NCBI GenBank assembly: GCA_002423615.1
Contig: DIKO01000037.1
Span: 31,404 to 69,019 of the forward strand
Reading direction: 5' to 3'
Origin: Desulfobacteraceae bacterium UBA5616
Lineage (GTDB): Bacteria > Desulfobacterota > Desulfobacteria > Desulfobacterales > UBA5616
DNA length: 37,616 bases
Position numbers and translations under genes: made by a program. The notes under the pieces are model-generated. The model worked only from the letters and a program-made list of their open reading frames with translations, did no database searches and was not told the DNA's origin. This document shows, in pieces, positions 1-7,920 of this stretch. Position 1 is the stretch's first letter; each line of letters begins with the position of its first letter.

Positions 1-1373
1 GTATGGGCAGGCGACTCGATCTTACCGGCCACCTGATTGTGGAAAATCGTCCATCGCCGCGACAGCATGTAGCACACCGAGCAAACAAGCAGGCTGGGCA
101 GGAGCAAATGGTATGAGTTGGTCATTTCACTGACAAAAATGATGGTGGAAATGGGGGTATTGGACACCGCGGTAAAAAAACCGGCCATACCCACGACGAC
201 AAAGGCACCGGGCTCCGCCACGATGCCGGGCATGAGGAGATGGAAACATTTTCCCACGACCCCGCCCATAGCACCGCCGATGACAACGGAAGGGCCGAAA
301 ACCCCCCCGCTACCCCCGGAACCGATGGAAAAAGAAGTCGTGAAGATTTTCCCGATGGCCAGGGCCAGAAGAAAGGGAATCGTCAGTTCACTGTGGAGCG
401 CCTGCTGGGCATACCCATATCCGAACGCCAGGGTTTGGGGCAGAAAAAAACCGATGATTCCGGTGACCAGCCCCCCGATGGCCGGTTTTATATGGTTCGG
501 CACCCTGAGGCCCTTGAAAAAATGGATGACCCCGTAAAAGGATTTGATATAAAGGACCGCCGTTATAACCAGAACAAGGGATAGAACCACATAAGGCCCC
601 AGCTCAAGGGGGTTTCTGAAATGGAAATACGGGGTATCGAACAGGGAGCCCCAGCCGAATGCCAGACAGAAAAGGCAATACGCTACCACCGATGAAATTC
701 CCGCGGGGATGATCACGTCGGATTCGAATTCCGGGTCGCGATACAACACTTCCGCGGCAAAAAGGGCTCCAGCCAGCGGTGCCCTGAAAATACTCCCCAC
801 ACCCGCGCTGATGCCGGCGGCCATCATGACCCGCCTGTCCCTTTCCGAGAGCTTCAGCCGGGTGGCCAGAAAAGAGCCGAAACCCGCGCCGATCTGGGCA
901 ATGGGGCCCTCTCTTCCTCCGGACCCCCCTGTGGTGAGGGTGATGGCCGATGCCAGGGTCTTGATCAGGGGCACCCTGCCCCGGATAAAACCGGCCTTAT
1001 TGTGGTAGGCGTCGATAGCGGCATCGGTGCCGTGGCCTTCGGCTTCCGGCGCGAAGGTATAGACCAGCCACCCGCTTAAGATTCCGCCCATGGCCGGCAG
1101 GCACAGGAGAATCCACCTGTTGAAAGGCCGATTACCTGAAGGTATCAGGTGTTGTTCCCCGGCCGGCACAGGGGGTCGGTACCCCGCCATGACATCCATG
1201 AAATAATGAATGCCCAACTGGCAAAGCCAATAAAATACAATGGCTCCCAATCCCGCGACAATACCGATGAGCACGAAATGAAAAGTCCACCTGCCCGCGG
1301 AAGCGATATCCGTGGATTTAAAAACAGCGGCAATAGACCGGACAGGGTTATTCATCATGTCGCCCGGCGGCAT
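1..1373 (-). CDS. ClC-family chloride channel/antiporter (3' end outside window)
   Basis: Integral membrane chloride channel or H+/Cl- exchanger of the voltage-gated ClC family. The minus frame stays open from 1373 to the window edge (about 457 residues). Visible ClC signatures are GHGTDAAI (the position of the usual GSGIP-type motif), GSGGREGP with the gating glutamate in GREGP, and GSGGVFGPS with the third anion-binding loop. Many hydrophobic helices alternate with Gly/Pro-rich turns. The C-terminus, which in related proteins can carry CBS domains, lies outside the window. Start choice is uncertain: ATG at 1373 sits 2 nt after the aminotransferase stop, while in-frame ATGs at 1358 and 1355 are possible; none has a clear ribosome-binding site, so coupling to the upstream gene is likely. 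Family call is firm; channel versus exchanger cannot be settled here. Confidence 0.9.
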   Translation of the reverse strand, partial: MPPGDMMNNPVRSIAAVFKSTDIASAGRWTFHFVLIGIVAGLGAIVFYWLCQLGIHYFMDVMAGYRPPVPAGEQHLIPSGNRPFNRWILLCLPAMGGILSGWLVYTFAPEAEGHGTDAAIDAYHNKAGFIRGRVPLIKTLASAITLTTGGSGGREGPIAQIGAGFGSFLATRLKLSERDRRVMMAAGISAGVGSIFRAPLAGALFAAEVLYRDPEFESDVIIPAGISSVVAYCLFCLAFGWGSLFDTPYFHFRNPLELGPYVVLSLVLVITAVLYIKSFYGVIHFFKGLRVPNHIKPAIGGLVTGIIGFFLPQTLAFGYGYAQQALHSELTIPFLLALAIGKIFTTSFSIGSGGSGGVFGPSVVIGGAMGGVVGKCFHLLMPGIVAEPGAFVVVGMAGFFTAVSNTPISTIIFVSEMTNSYHLLLPSLLVCSVCYMLSRRWTIFHNQVAGKIESPAH

Positions 1374-1375
1374 CT

Positions 1376-2683
1376 TTAAGAAAGGTCCCGGACACCTTGC
1401 AGAACAGTATCGAACAGTTCCCGGATGTCTTCTTCTTCGATGCAGGAAAAGGCCACCCGCAGATTTTTATCGCCAAGGGAAATCAGTCCCACACCGTAAT
1501 TTTCCAGCAGATGGGTCCTCAACTTCTCGGCATTGACGGTTTTCAATCTCAGGCACATGAAATATCCCGAGTTAAACGGATACATATCCCATGCGTCTTT
1601 ATATTTTTCATCCTTCAGAACTTCTTTTACCCGCTTGGCCCTTGCCTTTAAAATATCGAATTTTTCCTGTTTTTCCGAGAAATACTTTTCTCCCTGCATG
1701 GATTTTAGAATAATCGACTGTCCCAGATGGGAAGCGTTTGAAATGGTCCCCCGGACACATCCGGCTGTTTTTCGCTCCAGTGCGTCATAGATCCTCGTCA
1801 AATCGCCCGAACCGGTACAACCGTAGGTCACGAAGCCCACCCTCAGCCCCCACACGTAACTCTCTTTGGTGGCCCCGTCCAGCTTCACGGAAAGCAGCCT
1901 GGGATGGCAGTCGCAAAGTTTTGAAAAAAGAGATTCCTTTAACGTGTCTTCCTCATAAAACAGACCGAAATAGGCATCGTCGGCCGCCACGACGATGTTA
2001 ACCCCCTCCTCCGCCAATCCTCTGAGGACAGCCACGATTCCTTCCCCCTCTTCGCAGGTTACCGTGTATCCCGTGGGGTTTTGGGGGAAATTTAAAAGAG
2101 CTACCACCTTATCATGGTCTTTCGCCTCTTTTCTCAAGGCATCTTCAAAGCCGGCCAGGTTAAATCCGCCGTCTGATGAAAACAGGGGAAATTGTGAAAG
2201 ACGGGCGCCGCGCCTCACGCCGAAAATCATGTTATAGTTTCCCCACATCATATCGGGGACAACAATCACATCCCCCGGATCAACCCACATATCCGCAAAA
2301 ACACTGATGGCATGGGTGATACCGGATGTCACCACAGGCAGGCTGACCAGCTTTCCGGCGAGCGAGGGATTTTTTTCGTACATTTCTTCCCGCCATTTTT
2401 TTCTCAAACCCGGGATGCCGAAAGAGGGGGCATAGGTCAGATATTCTCTCGGGCTTAAGTCGCGGATAGCAGCGGCCACCGAATCAAATCGCATGGTTCT
2501 GCCCTTTTCCATGGCGATCCCGATGGTGGCGTTCAGCCTATAGGCCTTCTCTTTGGCCTCGGCACTCTGGGAAAGAATGCCCTTGGGAAAAAAAAGTTTC
2601 CTGCCCACATCCCCCAGCATGTCAAAAATATGGGGATTTCCTTCCCTGATGATCTCATTTAATTCCGCCGCGATTGGATTCAT
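1376..2683 (-). CDS. PLP-dependent aminotransferase class I/II
   Basis: Fold-type I aminotransferase of about 435 residues, close to the usual length for aspartate-aminotransferase-like enzymes. Visible family features are the substrate-binding Asn in NFPQNPTGY, the acidic residue pair in AADDAYFGLF that contacts the PLP ring nitrogen, and a lysine in DGATKES followed by WGLRVGF that fits the Schiff-base lysine and the downstream phosphate-binding Arg. Substrate is not evident. I prefer the ATG at 2683, preceded by AGGGGAG at 8-nt spacing; the longer start at 2707 adds eight residues but has no recognisable ribosome-binding site. The stop lies 2 nt before the ClC gene, so the two are probably cotranscribed. 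A strong hairpin (2793-2838) separates it from the PxxKW gene upstream. Confidence 0.88.
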   Translation of the reverse strand: MNPIAAELNEIIREGNPHIFDMLGDVGRKLFFPKGILSQSAEAKEKAYRLNATIGIAMEKGRTMRFDSVAAAIRDLSPREYLTYAPSFGIPGLRKKWREEMYEKNPSLAGKLVSLPVVTSGITHAISVFADMWVDPGDVIVVPDMMWGNYNMIFGVRRGARLSQFPLFSSDGGFNLAGFEDALRKEAKDHDKVVALLNFPQNPTGYTVTCEEGEGIVAVLRGLAEEGVNIVVAADDAYFGLFYEEDTLKESLFSKLCDCHPRLLSVKLDGATKESYVWGLRVGFVTYGCTGSGDLTRIYDALERKTAGCVRGTISNASHLGQSIILKSMQGEKYFSEKQEKFDILKARAKRVKEVLKDEKYKDAWDMYPFNSGYFMCLRLKTVNAEKLRTHLLENYGVGLISLGDKNLRVAFSCIEEEDIRELFDTVLQGVRDLS

Positions 2684-2792
2684 GAATAATGCTCCCCTGT
2701 TGCTCATACGTTTTAGGTGAGCGAATTCTTTACCGTTCAGGCATAAAAAAAGTCAAGGGGAAAACAGGATTCAAAGGATGGAAAACAAGATC

Positions 2793-2838
2793 TTACGGTA
2801 AAAACGCCGTTTCACTTGAAACCGCGTTTTTACCGTAA
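2793..2838 (-). terminator. Long perfect hairpin, probable terminator after PxxKW gene
   Basis: A 15-bp perfect inverted repeat (TTACGGTAAAAACGC with its complement) encloses a second 5-bp stem, GTTTC/GAAAC, with a 4-nt loop, so the element folds as one stem of about 20 bp with a single C:C mismatch. It begins 10 bp after the stop of the minus-strand cysteine-rich gene and lies about 110 bp upstream of the aminotransferase start. The minus-strand flank (GATCTTGTTTTCC) is only moderately T-rich, so it could also be an mRNA-stabilising or processing structure. Confidence 0.6.
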
Positions 2839-2848
2839 TCAATGCGGA

Positions 2849-3124
2849 TTATTTTCGGCTGCGCTTGGAAGCTTTGAGCGGATTGATCTTGGCGGTTTCT
2901 TTTTTAGCCACCAGGACATGGGATGCCATGTTGCAGTTCCCATTTTTCCATTTTACGACCGGCTCCGGGCAGGTCGAGCAATACCATGCGTTTAGATATT
3001 GAACGGACCGTTTGCATCCTTTGCACTGTTCTACAATTTCACAGCAGATTCCTCCGTTATATGAGCACCCGCCGGCAGCCATAAACGGGCAATCAACACC
3101 TTGCTTAACCGTTGTACAGATCAT
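2849..3124 (-). CDS. PxxKW-family cysteine-rich protein
   Basis: Small cytoplasmic protein of 91 residues with ten cysteines (residues 3, 12, 20, 27, 28, 34, 37, 49, 52, 64), among them CxxC pairs at 34/37 and 49/52, followed by PVVKW, which matches the PxxKW signature that names a small family I recall from deltaproteobacteria. The cysteine pattern suggests metal or Fe-S binding; function is unknown. The tail is lysine/arginine-rich. The ATG at 3124 is chosen over the upstream one at 3169 because it follows a strong AAGGGGG Shine-Dalgarno at good spacing and removes a low-complexity extension. It is transcribed alone, from the promoter at 3229-3256, and is followed by a long hairpin. Confidence 0.8.
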   Translation of the reverse strand: MICTTVKQGVDCPFMAAGGCSYNGGICCEIVEQCKGCKRSVQYLNAWYCSTCPEPVVKWKNGNCNMASHVLVAKKETAKINPLKASKRSRK

Positions 3125-3228
3125 TTTTACCAACCCCCTTGATTTTTCTATGTTTTTACAATGCCGCACTTCAGCCCCGAAGAATTCAAAGGCTGGAACA
3201 TTACAACACTATAAAATTTGAGAGACTC

Positions 3229-3256
3229 AATATATTAGCCCTTTGAATCTTGTCAA
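3229..3256 (-). promoter_or_regulatory. Sigma70-type promoter for PxxKW gene
   Basis: On the minus strand TTGACA (3256-3251) is followed after 16 nt by TATATT (3234-3229). The palindrome TTGAG-AGA-CTCAA (3218-3230) overlaps the end of the -10 box and could be an operator. The promoter lies about 105 nt upstream of the chosen start and runs divergently from kdsD. Confidence 0.55.
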
Positions 3257-3410
3257 TAAAAAACAACAAAAAACATCAAAGTCGGCGTTTATTTTATTGT
3301 TCCTCATGAATAATTCTCATTTTTGTTTGAATAAAGAGCAAGTATTCTTTAAAATGCGCGACAATTCAAATCACATCTCAAACAACCGGAAGGAAAACGG
3401 GAAGAAATAT

Positions 3411-4388
3411 ATGATGATTCAACAAGCCATCGAGGTTCTGAAAATCGAGGCGGAGGGTATACTGAACCTGACCCGCAAAATCGGCCCCGAGTTCTCCAGC
3501 CTGGTGGAGACGATATGTCACTCCAAGGGCAGGGTCATTATCAGCGGCATTGGAAAATCCGGCATCGTGGGCCGGAAAATCGTCGCCACCCTTAACAGTA
3601 CGGGTACGCGTTCCCTTTTTTTGCATCCGGTCGAAGCCATGCACGGAGATCTGGGAATGGTTTCCAGACAGGATCTTTTTCTCGCCCTCTCCTACAGCGG
3701 GGAAACGGATGAACTGAATCTGCTGTTGCCCAGTATCCGTAAAATCGGATGTCAAATCGCCGCACTTACGGGGAAACCCGGGTCCACGCTTGGCCGGAAC
3801 AGTGATATCGTCATTGATGTGGGGGTTGAAAAAGAAGCGTGTCCTTTAGGGCTGGCCCCCACCGCCAGCACCACGGCACTTCTGGCCATGGGAGACGCTT
3901 TGGCCGTTGTCCTCATCAATAAAAAGCAGTTCAAATCCTCTGATTTTAAAAAATTCCACCCCGGCGGTAATATCGGGCGGCGCCTGTCTGAAAAAGTTGC
4001 AGACCTGATGATGAGCGGCAAATCCATTCCCAGGGTGTTTGAAACCCAGTCCATGGAAGAGGCCTTGAAGGAGATCGACCGCATTGGACTGGGAGCGGCT
4101 TTCGTTATTTCGAAAAACGATATTTTGGTCGGCATCATCACGGATGGGGACATCCGGCGGCTGGTGGCAAGGAAAAAAGCGGTTTTCGAGATGGCGGTCA
4201 AGGACGTCATGACCCCGACGCCCCGGACGGTACGGCCTGATTCCCCGGCCTATGACGCCCTTAATATCATGGAACAGTACCAGATCACCGTTTTGCCGGT
4301 GACTGATGACAACGCCCGGATTCATGGCATTCTGCATCTGCATGACATTCTGGGAAAAGGCGAGTTTAAGTTCAACGGAACCTATTAA
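3411..4388 (+). CDS. kdsD: D-arabinose 5-phosphate isomerase (KdsD/KpsF family)
   Basis: Interconverts D-ribulose 5-phosphate and D-arabinose 5-phosphate, the first step of Kdo synthesis for LPS. The 325-residue protein has the standard layout: an SIS sugar-isomerase domain (about 30-170) with GIGKSGIVGRK, HGDLGM and ALSYSGET, the family signature HPGGNIGRR near 185, and two C-terminal CBS domains (about 205-325). The upstream ATG at 3243 would add a Lys/Asn-rich 56-residue extension absent from the family, so ATG 3411 is preferred; GGGAAG lies 6 nt before it. The phosphofructokinase follows after 21 nt, suggesting one transcript. Presence of this gene argues for a lipopolysaccharide-bearing outer membrane. 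Confidence 0.93.
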   Translation: MMIQQAIEVLKIEAEGILNLTRKIGPEFSSLVETICHSKGRVIISGIGKSGIVGRKIVATLNSTGTRSLFLHPVEAMHGDLGMVSRQDLFLALSYSGETDELNLLLPSIRKIGCQIAALTGKPGSTLGRNSDIVIDVGVEKEACPLGLAPTASTTALLAMGDALAVVLINKKQFKSSDFKKFHPGGNIGRRLSEKVADLMMSGKSIPRVFETQSMEEALKEIDRIGLGAAFVISKNDILVGIITDGDIRRLVARKKAVFEMAVKDVMTPTPRTVRPDSPAYDALNIMEQYQITVLPVTDDNARIHGILHLHDILGKGEFKFNGTY

Positions 4389-4409
4389 ATCTTGTTTGAA
4401 GAGGAAATC

Positions 4410-5735
4410 ATGAATTATCAATCCGTACCGACCGAGATCCCCACCATCGGACCTGCAAAAATCTCTTCGCCGGTTCAGAAAAAGGAATACAACAACATCT
4501 GCAATTTCGTGCATGAAGAAGAGAGGGTTTTACTCGATATCAACCCCGAGTCCATAATGGATAAAATCAGGAATAAAGAAGCCGTTGCCTCTTTTGAAAT
4601 GGCCGGTCCCAGAGAAAAAATATACTTCGATCCCAGCAAACTCAAATGTGCCGTCGTCACCTGCGGCGGATTATGCCCGGGAATCAACGATATCATCAGG
4701 GCACTCGTGTTGGAGCTGTATTACGGCTACCGGGTCCGGCACGTCTTCGGCATCAGATACGGCCTACAGGGGTTTATCCCCAAATATGGGCATGACCTGG
4801 TGGACCTGACGCCTCACGTCGTTACCAACATCCTTGAGATGGGCGGCTCGATTCTGGGCTCCTCCAGGGGCCCCCAGGACATCGATGAAATTGTGGACTG
4901 TCTTGAAAGATCCAATATTTCGCTTTTATTCATGATCGGTGGTGACGGCACCATCATGGCGGCTTCCAAAATCGCGGACCATATCTCCGAAAAAGGTCTC
5001 AACATCAGCGTTATCGCCATTCCCAAGACCATTGACAACGACATTTTCATGGTTTCCCGTTCCTTTGGTTTTGAAACAGCGGTGGAAGTGGCCACCCAGG
5101 CGATTCGCGGCGCTCACAATGAAGCGGAAAGCTATCCCAAGGGCATCGGCATGATCAAGCTTATGGGAAGATATTCCGGCTTTATTGCCGCAACAGCGGC
5201 TCTTGCCGAGCAAAGCGTCAACTTTGTCCTGATCCCCGAAATCGATTTTGACCTGGACGGTGAGAACGGTCTATTGAACAAACTGGGGAAACGTTTGGCG
5301 GACAGGAACCATTGCGTCATCGTCGTCGCCGAAGGAGCCGGGCAGAAATACTTTGAATCTGCTGAGAACAGTTGCGACGAATCCGGGAACATCCGGCTCA
5401 AAGATATCGGCATGTACCTGAAAGACGTGATCACGGGTCATTTCAGCAAAAACAACATTGAAATATCGCTCAAATACATTGATCCCAGCTATATGATCCG
5501 AAGTCTTCCGGCCAATGCCAACGACAGCATTTTCTGCAGTTTTCTGGCAAGAAATGCAGTTCATGCCGGCATGGCGGGCAAAACCAAGATGCTCATCGGC
5601 CACTGGAATGATTATTTTGTTCACATCCCCCTTTCGGCCACAGCCGGAAAACGAAAACAGGTGGACCCGCACGGGCCCTTATGGCGAAGCGTCCTGGAGT
5701 CTACGGGGCAAGGGGCATTGAAAAACGACTTATGA
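4410..5735 (+). CDS. 6-phosphofructokinase, plant/trypanosome-like ATP-type
   Basis: Phosphorylates fructose 6-phosphate in glycolysis. The 441-residue protein carries GGLCPGIND (phosphoryl-donor binding), GGDGT at 177-181, PKTIDND at 205-211 with the catalytic Asp, MGRYSGF and the IPE motif. The donor-specificity position in GGDGT is Gly, as in ATP enzymes, while the companion position in PKTIDND is Lys, as in PPi enzymes. This mixed signature is known from the ATP-dependent enzymes of plants and trypanosomes, so ATP is favoured, though PPi use is not excluded. ATG 4410 has GAGG 5 nt upstream and is preferred over TTG 4392. It follows kdsD closely. A weak hairpin (GGAGG...CCTCC then TTTCTTT, about 5762-5787) may end the transcript. 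Confidence 0.9.
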   Translation: MNYQSVPTEIPTIGPAKISSPVQKKEYNNICNFVHEEERVLLDINPESIMDKIRNKEAVASFEMAGPREKIYFDPSKLKCAVVTCGGLCPGINDIIRALVLELYYGYRVRHVFGIRYGLQGFIPKYGHDLVDLTPHVVTNILEMGGSILGSSRGPQDIDEIVDCLERSNISLLFMIGGDGTIMAASKIADHISEKGLNISVIAIPKTIDNDIFMVSRSFGFETAVEVATQAIRGAHNEAESYPKGIGMIKLMGRYSGFIAATAALAEQSVNFVLIPEIDFDLDGENGLLNKLGKRLADRNHCVIVVAEGAGQKYFESAENSCDESGNIRLKDIGMYLKDVITGHFSKNNIEISLKYIDPSYMIRSLPANANDSIFCSFLARNAVHAGMAGKTKMLIGHWNDYFVHIPLSATAGKRKQVDPHGPLWRSVLESTGQGALKNDL

Positions 5736-5801
5736 ACGGCTGCTGACGGCAGGCCGGCGCCGGAGGTTTCGAATATCCTCCTTTCTTTAGGTTTCCCCCT
5801 A

Positions 5802-5828
5802 TTGACAATTACCACATTGTGGTATAAT
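5802..5828 (+). promoter_or_regulatory. Promoter with operator-like palindrome in the spacer
   Basis: A consensus -35 box TTGACA (5802-5807) and consensus -10 box TATAAT (5823-5828) are separated by 15 nt, shorter than the ideal 17. The spacer is filled by a perfect 15-nt palindrome TACCACA-T-TGTGGTA (5810-5824) that runs into the -10 box. A regulator bound here would block RNA polymerase or, as with MerR-type regulators acting on abnormal spacers, remodel the promoter. It lies about 45 nt upstream of the small secreted Met/His-rich protein. Confidence 0.65.
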
Positions 5829-5872
5829 TTCATTTTAACTCAATTTTACGTCAAAAGAAGGGAGGGACCATC

Positions 5873-6145
5873 ATGAAAACGATATCGTTGTGGCTGGCTT
5901 CCTTGTTTTTGCTTTTTTCATCTTTGGCATTTGCCGAAATGGGTCATAAGGGCTGCCCCGCAATGGGTGATTCCGGCCGTCCCGCTGATTCAGGCGCCAT
6001 GCATGATAAAAATACAGAAATGATGGAAATGCACCATCCGGGTACAGGCGAACCGGATGTGATGAAAAACAAGCACATGATCCCGGATACGGAAAAGAGC
6101 GGTTTTTATTCCGAGGAAAACAGAATTATCGATGATTATTTATAA
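5873..6145 (+). CDS. Small secreted Met/His-rich protein
   Basis: A 90-residue protein with a clear signal peptide (MKTISLW..., hydrophobic core, cleavage likely after AFA near residue 21). The mature part of about 69 residues holds eight Met, five His and one Cys, clustered in motifs such as EMGHKGC, AMHDK and MMEMHH, which resembles periplasmic copper- or silver-binding peptides. The function is inferred from composition only. A strong ribosome-binding site (GGGAGGGACC) precedes ATG 5873. The gene stands alone and its promoter carries a palindrome, which would fit metal-responsive control, but no regulator gene is adjacent. Confidence 0.75.
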   Translation: MKTISLWLASLFLLFSSLAFAEMGHKGCPAMGDSGRPADSGAMHDKNTEMMEMHHPGTGEPDVMKNKHMIPDTEKSGFYSEENRIIDDYL

Positions 6146-6172
6146 TTCTTACCGGCGGGGCGGGAGTTCATC

Positions 6173-6550
6173 TCACAGGAACCTTTCCAGTTCTTCCAGA
6201 TGACCGCAGATCAGCCCCGCCATTTTTTTGGACGCTCCGATGTGAGGGGCGACATGGATGCCTACCTCAGGGTGTTGTTTCCTGAAGGCTTCAACCATTT
6301 CCGGTATATCGTAGGCCACATGGGTCCCTGTTGCCAGAAGATAGGGGATTATTAAAATATGGGTAATGCCGGCGTTGATGTAATCCTGAATGACCGTAGG
6401 AACAGAGGGTGTTTCCCTTTCCAGAAAAGCCGATGAAACTCTTTCATATCTGCCCGAAAGGATTTCCCTTAACTTTTCCGTAAGCGCCAGAATTTCTTGT
6501 TTCCCTTCCTTTATTCTGCTGCCATGGGCGATCAACAATACGGCTTTCAT
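6173..6550 (-). CDS. Small CbiX-type sirohydrochlorin (cobalto)chelatase
   Basis: A 125-residue protein with the CbiX/SirB fold signatures: LLIAHGSR at the N-terminus with the catalytic His, FLERETPSVPTVI, and the second metal-site His in ATGTHVAYDIPE. Its length is that of the short CbiX form, which works as a homodimer and inserts Co2+ (or Ni/Fe) into sirohydrochlorin-type tetrapyrroles. The substrate metal cannot be read from sequence. It lies downstream of the IHF-like gene on the same strand. The corrinoid-type transporter and QueG-like protein near 31-35 kb suggest that cobalamin metabolism matters in this organism. Confidence 0.85.
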   Translation of the reverse strand: MKAVLLIAHGSRIKEGKQEILALTEKLREILSGRYERVSSAFLERETPSVPTVIQDYINAGITHILIIPYLLATGTHVAYDIPEMVEAFRKQHPEVGIHVAPHIGASKKMAGLICGHLEELERFL

Positions 6551-6654
6551 TCCTCAACTCCCGTGCCGGCAGACCGATCGCCTCTTTGAATTCGTCCGGG
6601 ATCATCGATTTGACTTTTTTTAAGATGGACTGGACCAGACAGTGCCATGGTTCA

Positions 6655-6939
6655 TTATTCCCCGTTGACCTTTTCCCGCAATGTACGGGAGCATTTAAAC
6701 GTAACCACTTTTCTTGCGGGCAGCATCATGGAGGCCTCGGTTGCCGGGTTCCTGCCCCTTCGTTCCTGTTTTTCCTTGACGCAGAATTTTCCAAATCCTG
6801 AAATCAAAACATCATCATCGTTTTCCAGTGCGCTGATCATCATCTCTATGACGGTTTCAACGATATCAAAACTTTTGCTTTTGGGAATTCCGGTCTGATG
6901 ATGAATGGCCTCGGTAAGCTGCTTTTTGGTAACGGTCAT
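6655..6939 (-). CDS. IHF/HU-family DNA-bending protein (IHF-alpha-like)
   Basis: A 94-residue nucleoid-associated protein with the full HU/IHF fold: MTVTKKQLTEAI helix, ISGFGKFCVKEKQERRGRNP arm region including the RNP tip whose Pro intercalates into DNA, and the C-terminal VVTFKCSRTLREKV. The arm and C-terminal helix look more like IHF alpha than HU. It would act as a homo- or heterodimer in chromosome architecture and is also the kind of host factor used by lambda-type integrases. It precedes the CbiX gene on the same strand with about 100 bp between. Confidence 0.88.
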   Translation of the reverse strand: MTVTKKQLTEAIHHQTGIPKSKSFDIVETVIEMMISALENDDDVLISGFGKFCVKEKQERRGRNPATEASMMLPARKVVTFKCSRTLREKVNGE

Positions 6940-7330
6940 CGGGCGGTCCTTTCTGGCAATTTATTTTAATAACAATTGAAATATGTTACACGTTACGGAG
7001 GACGGGCAAAGATGTCAAGACAATATCTTCGGCGACATTAACGGCCTTCGCAATTATCATTTTCTCCCGGATAAGCCTTTTGATGGAAAATTTCGATGAT
7101 GTCAGCGGGGTTCATGAAACTGTCCTATAAATTTAAACCCATATGAAATCAATCAAAAAATTGAGATCCGGAATGATCTTTTTTGACCGGATGAAGGGAC
7201 CGGAAAAAAAGACCACCGCTGAAAAGCAACCTGATGACCACGCCCGCTAAAATCTTCTGCCGGGCTTCATCTCACCGGTCAGGGAAACCCCGGAGGGAAA
7301 AGTGCTATTTACACCGGCCTGAAACACCGG
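6940..7330. other. Intergenic stretch, no supported gene
   Basis: This 391-bp interval lies between the KH-domain gene and the IHF-like gene, both on the minus strand. I see no ORF with good codon use. Two tiny ORFs exist, MNPADIIEIFHQKAYPG... (25 residues, minus, ATG near 7115) and MKSIKKLRSGMIFF... (35 residues, plus, from 7143), both without a convincing ribosome-binding site. A short ACCGG/CCGGT stem near 7312-7330 follows the KH gene but lacks a T-run. Confidence 0.4.
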
Positions 7331-7561
7331 TCACTCGAGGATTTCCAGTATCGTCCGTTTTTTTCTTTTGGCGGAAACAGCGCCGAGAATATCTCTCAAT
7401 GCCTGGGCGTTTCTTCCCTTCTTGCCGATGACCTTCCCGAGGTCTTCCTTGGCCACCTTCAACTCCAGCACGGTTGTCTGATCACCTTCGATTTCTGAAA
7501 TTTCCACCTGATCGGGCTTGTCAACGATTGCCTGCACGATAAACTTAACGAGATTTTTCAT
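7331..7561 (-). CDS. khpA: KH-domain RNA-binding protein KhpA
   Basis: A 76-residue single-KH protein beginning MKNLVKFIVQAIVDKPDQ, typical of the KhpA/YlqC family; the GxxG RNA-binding loop is in GKVIGKKGRNAQALR. It binds RNA, usually as a homodimer or with KhpB, and influences cell division and translation in several bacteria. ATG 7561 is preferred over 7585 because AGAGGAC lies 8 nt upstream and the shorter protein matches the family. In many genomes khpA sits between rpsP and rimM; here it stands alone. Confidence 0.9.
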   Translation of the reverse strand: MKNLVKFIVQAIVDKPDQVEISEIEGDQTTVLELKVAKEDLGKVIGKKGRNAQALRDILGAVSAKRKKRTILEILE

Positions 7562-7920
7562 GGTCATGTCCTCTTCTGAAACCAAATTAACTTAATTTCC
7601 GATCCAAGATTATCCGAACTCTGTTGCCAAAGTCGCCATGAGAAGTGATTTCATCTGATCTACCATTTCACAAGTGCAGTGCTTTTTGTCAGGTTTAAAT
7701 GATTTTACTGTAAATTTCAATGATTAAGTAAAATTTAATCCTTTTTTCCCAACATCGCCGGCATAAGTTCATTTTGACAGGAGGATTAAAATACATTATT
7801 GTCCCGACATGCCAACAGGCGTTAGGTACGTCCGCACGTAAACTTTATCCGCTTTGGCGCACCGGATCAGATGTTTTTCAAACCCCAGGAGATTCAAACC
7901 CCTATATACAGGAGATTGTC
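7562..7920. other. Upstream region of ilvD, mostly AT-rich
   Basis: This 359-bp interval separates divergent khpA and ilvD. It contains an AT-rich inverted repeat ATTTTACT (7702-7709)/AGTAAAAT (7727-7734), followed by TTTTTT from about 7742. With no plus-strand gene upstream this looks like an attenuator or operator rather than a simple terminator. An in-frame upstream ATG at 7774 would add 49 residues to ilvD that do not resemble the family. Confidence 0.4.

Noticed and set aside
118..1008. Plus-strand ORFs at 118-537, 240-584 and 709-1008
   Set aside because: They are shadows of the minus-strand ClC gene, whose reading frame shows continuous family motifs.
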